NCBI GenBank assembly: GCA_916613615.1
Contig: OU744720.1
Span: 2,645,749 to 2,709,748 of the forward strand
Length of the DNA stretch: 64,000 bases
Direction: 5' to 3'
Source of the DNA: Steromphala cineraria
Lineage: Eukaryota > Mollusca > Gastropoda > Trochida > Trochidae
Both the position numbers and the translations under genes were made by a program. Under the pieces are notes generated by a model. The model did not search any database, was not told the origin of the DNA, and worked only from the letters and a program-made list of their open reading frames with translations. How positions within the stretch are numbered: position 1 is the stretch's first letter; every line of letters begins with the position of its first letter. Below, piece by piece: positions 59,401 through 64,000 of this stretch.

Positions 59401-62214
59401 ATTATTTAATTCTTACGTTAATGATTATTCGGAATTCTTTTGTTTATGAAATCCATGTAATGCCTTTCAAATTGTGATATATTCGGGATGTTCATTTATC
59501 ATTTCTATGACTTTATGTCATTAATAAATGTGATTTTAAAGACAAACTTGTAACATCAGATAACTCTGCTACAAGCATGGAAAAGCTTTTGAGTAAAAAG
59601 TGTTTAATTAGAAAGAATATGTTAGTGAGTCAGTTATATAATGATCATGTATAAACCGAAAGATGATCATTAGATATACAGCTGCGTATCTTAAGTTTGT
59701 TCACTTACCTTCGTATTCTAGTGCAAATATTATGTAGGCCTAATTTGTAACGTCTTTGAGGCATCTTAGCATTGTGAAATCTAAACCATAAATGATGAAA
59801 TTTCACTGCATAAGTTATGATTCAGTTTGCGTTAACATATTCGTATGTCATACCTAGCAGATCGCTGTAACAAATTTGGTAGGTCATTGAAGTGACCAGG
59901 GGTCAAAATTTCGAAAACACCGATTTCTATTTTGCTCTGCAAAATCTTTCATAAGTGATCAAAAGCTTTAGATCTTATTCATATGTGTTCCTTTGCGGTA
60001 AGGCAACGTAACTGTGATAATTCTTTTCCAACATAGTTTACATGGATGATTTTAATCGAAATTTAATAAAATCAGAATTTCACAAATATGACCCCATCTG
60101 TCTATTTAACCATGCCAAATATCGACATTCAGCACCAGTGACGAGACGATTCCGAATTATGGTTTGGGAATGGTTATTGTACACATGAACAATTGATGAT
60201 CTTTTGTAAGTGGTCCTTGAATTTTTTTATGAACGTCAAAACAAAACCCAAATTACATGATATTTGCACTAAGATCACAAGCAAACAAACAAACTTAAGA
60301 TACGCAGCTATAGACAGTTGATGATAATATATTCTTTTTTTTTTTTTTTTTAGATGATCAAATTTATCATCGAGATTCAAAATACATGAGAACTAGTTTG
60401 TTTTGTTCTAACATTGAATATTGGATTAAAAAATTATAATGTTCTTAGAAATCAAACTCAAAACTTTTTTATTGACTTGATTTTATAGACATTAAATATA
60501 ATATTTTAGTTACATATTTTTCAAATATTTTTATTCATTTCCTTTTATTTGGGAGTTGTCAAGTATTACAGCATTGCATGATTGAAGCGCCAATAAAATA
60601 TTCGCTACACAGGAACAATGTATATGATCATAACACATTGATAAAGGTTTTCCACTTGGCATGAAATGAAGGCATGACATTATATTTACACGCAAAAAAA
60701 TAACAACGTTTTTAACAACATCCATGACAATACTTACAAAACTGTCAATTGATTATTTGTTCTGTTTGATAATGCTGATATGAAGATATTTTTTGACTAA
60801 TGGAATTATGTGTGTGAAATGAAGAGGTTGATAGGGCTGTTGGAAAAGAGAATATCAATATCAAAGATAATATCAAAGTGTGAAATATGAGTAGTCATTA
60901 AGTTTTCACATTTTCTCCAAAATTCAAATACATGTCAACATTAAATGAAAACATGCTCAATGTCTTCAGGTTTAGTACCTAAAAACATATATTTGTATCT
61001 ATTATTTTCATTTGCAACAACTTTTTTCTTGTGTAAATTGTTCTATTAATAAATCTATATTGAAAGTCTTTAGTTTTAGCATTCTTGGTAAAATTTCTAT
61101 ATTTCTAAAACACAATATTCTATGAAATATCTAAATTCAGTTGTCTCTCCTACTTTTGACAGACTTCAAGTGGTGCCACGGTCATCAGAAATAAGGTTTT
61201 CTTGAAATTCCTATATCCTTTTTTGTGAGAGTAGGTAGAGAGTTTGGTTCAATGTAAGGTTTTGTGTGCACGTTTCATGCGCTAAAGGGCGTATTTCCAT
61301 CTTTTAGTAATTTCAAAATTATCTTATTATACCCAAGGACTGTGCCCTTTATGTGATAAATGTGTTTCAATTCATTAGAAGGCAAAAATGAACGATCATC
61401 CCCGACATCTTTTATTGTGTAAATACCCCGTATCAAACCAATTCTCAGTTAAAACATTACTATTTCTAAACTGGAGATTTATAATTCGTCTCCATGAGAT
61501 GTATTTAGTACATGTTCTTTTTTATAATATTCACTCCACAAAGCTAAACATCCAATCTAAATAAATTTAAATCAACAGGTTTAATATTTGGTCATACCAA
61601 ATATAAAACCTGTTGATCTAAATTTATTTTGATTGCTAAACATCATTCCAAAATTGGTTGTCAACTGTTACATGATTTTTTATTTATGCCCTTAAAAGAA
61701 ATGTATTTTTAAAGGGAAATAAACCTGGATTATAAATAGAGTGTTTATTTACATATCTGACTTCTAAGGCAGGATAATTTAAGTGAATTGATAAAAGATT
61801 TGATGTCTGTCATTTTAAGTCACCGTTCGTCATATTTTCTACATATGGTTGTCCTTTTAATTTTGTCCTTCTTACCATCCAACATAAAATTATATATGAT
61901 ATTATTTGATTGGTTAATGTAATCTGTTGGGGCAGTAGGCAATGCAGGGGAGATATGTACTGGAGCTGATATACAAGTGGGTTTTTTTCATTTAACTTTT
62001 ATGTTCCCTTGTAAAATCTATACTCTATTACAGCTATTTTCTGGTGATATTGATCGGCTACATAGTATATTTCAGTTGCTTGTTCATAGTTATTTTACCG
62101 CTTCTATTCGTTTTCGATTCGTGTATATCATAATGTACAGATTTTACAATAAAAGGACACGAAAACTGTGTTTTGTCAGATCTTTCACAGTGAAGGCAAT
62201 TTGAACAATCTTTC
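59401..62214. other. no gene seen
   Basis: AT-rich DNA. It holds one palindromic MITE (61543-61644) and a poly-T run near 60335. Confidence 0.55.
61543..61644. mobile_element. palindromic mini-MITE with 10-bp TSD
   Basis: 82 bp made of two inverted arms (aaatcaacaggttt / aaacctgttgat and beyond) around a short loop. Flanked by exact gctaaacatc at 61543-61552 and 61635-61644. Confidence 0.88.
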
Positions 62215-63400
62215 TTTTTCCATAAATTTCATGCATGTATTACCAGTGTAAATTCATGAAGATTTGAAAACATGGAAAGCAAAAGAGGTCGAGTGTGGTA
62301 TGGTAACCATCAAACCTTGAGACGACGTAGAGCGACGTGGATTACACGTCAAGTGCTTTGGACTATGCAAGCCTCCATTGGCATTGCTAGCCCCCATTTA
62401 GGTTCAGTTTTGCTCTCGGCCTAGTTACACATACTAGCGGACCTCCGACATTAAACGCTACAGGTTTGGTTATATGCTGCACCTGAGAGCTCGCTGTTTC
62501 AATGAGGGTGTTTTGTGTGTAGTTTTTTAATGTCATTAATTCTCTCATCGTTCTAGATTAATTATTGTTGTTTATTCGGGTTCTAGGCAATGCATTTATA
62601 TTTGTGGTTAAATCGGATGATTAATTCATCACTTCGTTTGTTAACAATTGCCTATAAAAGGTTAATGATTTGGACAGGCTAAATATTATATCTAATATAT
62701 AATATCTGATATATTGTTTAAGCCAATTATGTCTCGACGAGTTCAATTTTAGTAAATCCATTGTCGTTTCTTGGACATATTTGGAAAAACACATATCGTC
62801 ACAATTTATTAAAGTAGTCATGGAAATAGAAACAATTATTTTTCTGGCATTTATTTGATATCACCTAAAATTGTAATTCTTCTTCTTTTTCAAACTAGGC
62901 CTTGTGAATACATCATATGAATATAATTAATTTGATCTTTAACAGGTAAACACTTTTAGAAAAAAGGTTACAACTTACTTCACTATGATCTGCATGCATG
63001 ATAAAACAAACATGCAATGCTGGTTGCACGTGCGTTGCCACAGCAACTTTGTATTTGACAACACAAACTATTAATAAACTCTTAAGATTAGTCTTATAAA
63101 TTAATTTTTGAATGTATATATCATCTCAGTTGAAGCTAGTAAAGTAAAAGCAAACTTTCATTAATATTTATAAATTACTTTGAGGTGTAAAAATTGTATG
63201 TGTTTCTGCTCCTGTAAACTGAAATCATTTAAAACTATACAAAACTAAAACAAAAGTTGTGAAAAGGGGTTGTAGTTTTGTGGGTAATTTTCTCTTTCAT
63301 TTTCTTTCATTTTGTATAATATGGTCAAAGGTCGGCATGAGAAACTGAGGATATTTCTATTGTAAAAGAAGTTTGTCTGGTCGTATCACTCATGTAAATT
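62215..63400 (+). repeat. long dispersed repeat, copy 2
   Basis: Matches 57165-58480. The cores start 5044 bp apart and are both 161 bp long. Lacks the foldback of copy 1. Confidence 0.9.
62285..62445 (+). ncRNA. candidate structured RNA core, copy 2
   Basis: Near-identical to 57241-57401, same length, same GAGGTC/GACCTC ends and internal hairpins. Confidence 0.35.
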
Positions 63401-63890
63401 CACATTATTATCCCACCGGTATGTAATACCGTTGGATATAGTCATCGCCCTGTCCGTCTGTATGTCCGTCCGTCCGTCCGTCCGTAATCATTTCGTTTCC
63501 GGAGCAGAACTCAAAATCCGGTCCACATATCTTTCTGAAACTTTACATGTGTATTGCCCACCTACTGAAGTGGTGCCTTTTGATATTTTCACATTTCTGA
63601 AAATTTTATTTTTTATTATTTCCATGGAAACGGCTCTTATTTGGACTCTGTTCATGAAAGGTTTCGTTTCAAATATATGTGCTTATACTATTATGAACCT
63701 TGCTTGAAAAATTTACAATTATCATTCAAAGGTTTAAATCTTACGATCATGTGGAACCGGTGGGATATGTCATCTTCTGATGACTCTTGTTTACTAAAAC
63801 TGTCTGCAACAAAATTGGGAAAGAGGGTTGTATATAAATGTTTTGAATTCAAACTTAATTTTCAATTATGCCAATAAATAACTGACTTAC
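63401..63890 (+). repeat. GTCCG-type dispersed repeat inserted between family copies
   Basis: Has a (GTCC)n tract at 63463-63483, then atttcgtttccggagcagaa, atttccatggaaacggctct and tcttctgatgactcttgttt. I know this combination as a common invertebrate repeat. Open frames here are not supported as genes. Confidence 0.65.
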
Positions 63891-63894
63891 TATT

Positions 63895-64000
63895 TCAGTG
63901 GGTACTTTTCACATTCATTTTCTCTAATTATGTAAAATATGGTCAAAGGTCGGCATGAGAATAACTGAGGATATTTCTATTTTAAGAGAAGTTTTGTTTG
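63895..64000 (+). repeat. long dispersed repeat, truncated by window end
   Basis: tatggtcaaaggtcggcatg and atatttctattttaagagaa match 58400-58450 and 63320-63370. Only the tail part is present. Confidence 0.75.

Noticed and set aside
63432..63707. 91-codon frame after a GTCC tract
   Set aside because: Part of a common dispersed repeat; not conserved as protein as far as I can tell.

Overview
This window is animal nuclear DNA. It is AT-rich, genes are split by GT-AG introns, and it is packed with LINE remnants, TIR elements, tRNA-derived SINEs and minisatellites. The repeat styles (LINE 3' tails of ATT or CTGT, GTCCG-type repeats, a TGATGAGCTAAAAATG-type repeat) look like a marine lophotrochozoan, most likely a mollusc. 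That assignment is inference. There is no bacterial gene organisation and no CRISPR.

The main gene lies on the minus strand between 56821 and 29889. I assembled 20 coding exons by hand. Every splice phase agrees and the total is 2652 nt (883 codons plus stop). The product is a type I membrane protein: signal peptide, six CUB domains, a short Ser/Thr-rich stalk, one membrane helix, a poly-Arg stop-transfer, and a Pro-rich tail with two PPSY motifs. Each CUB domain is coded by three exons with the same intron phases, so the ectodomain grew by tandem duplication of a three-exon module. Its introns hold many repeats: a 72-bp array that copies the splice acceptor of the membrane exon ten times, an AGT microsatellite, a nuclear-receptor-half-site array, a fresh 9-bp-TSD TIR element, a decayed THAP domain, a 51-bp minisatellite, SINEs and TTAA-flanked MITEs.

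Left of the gene (1-29888) I see almost only repeats. In order: a possible 3' terminal exon (149-174); decayed LINEs (1930-5092); a 58-bp minisatellite (about 6203-9224); a tRNA-like/foldback composite (10960-11845); a 4.96-kb long-TIR element (12278-17235) that split a minus-strand LINE and was itself filled with LINE fragments; a 19-bp minisatellite (18402-23979) broken by a LINE 3' end; and TTAA MITEs (26883-28040).

Right of the gene (56822-64000) a dispersed family occurs at least four times. Two copies are about 1.2 kb and closely similar. All three that cover it share a compact core of about 140-161 nt with conserved pairing ends, a possible structured RNA. No other protein-coding gene could be supported.
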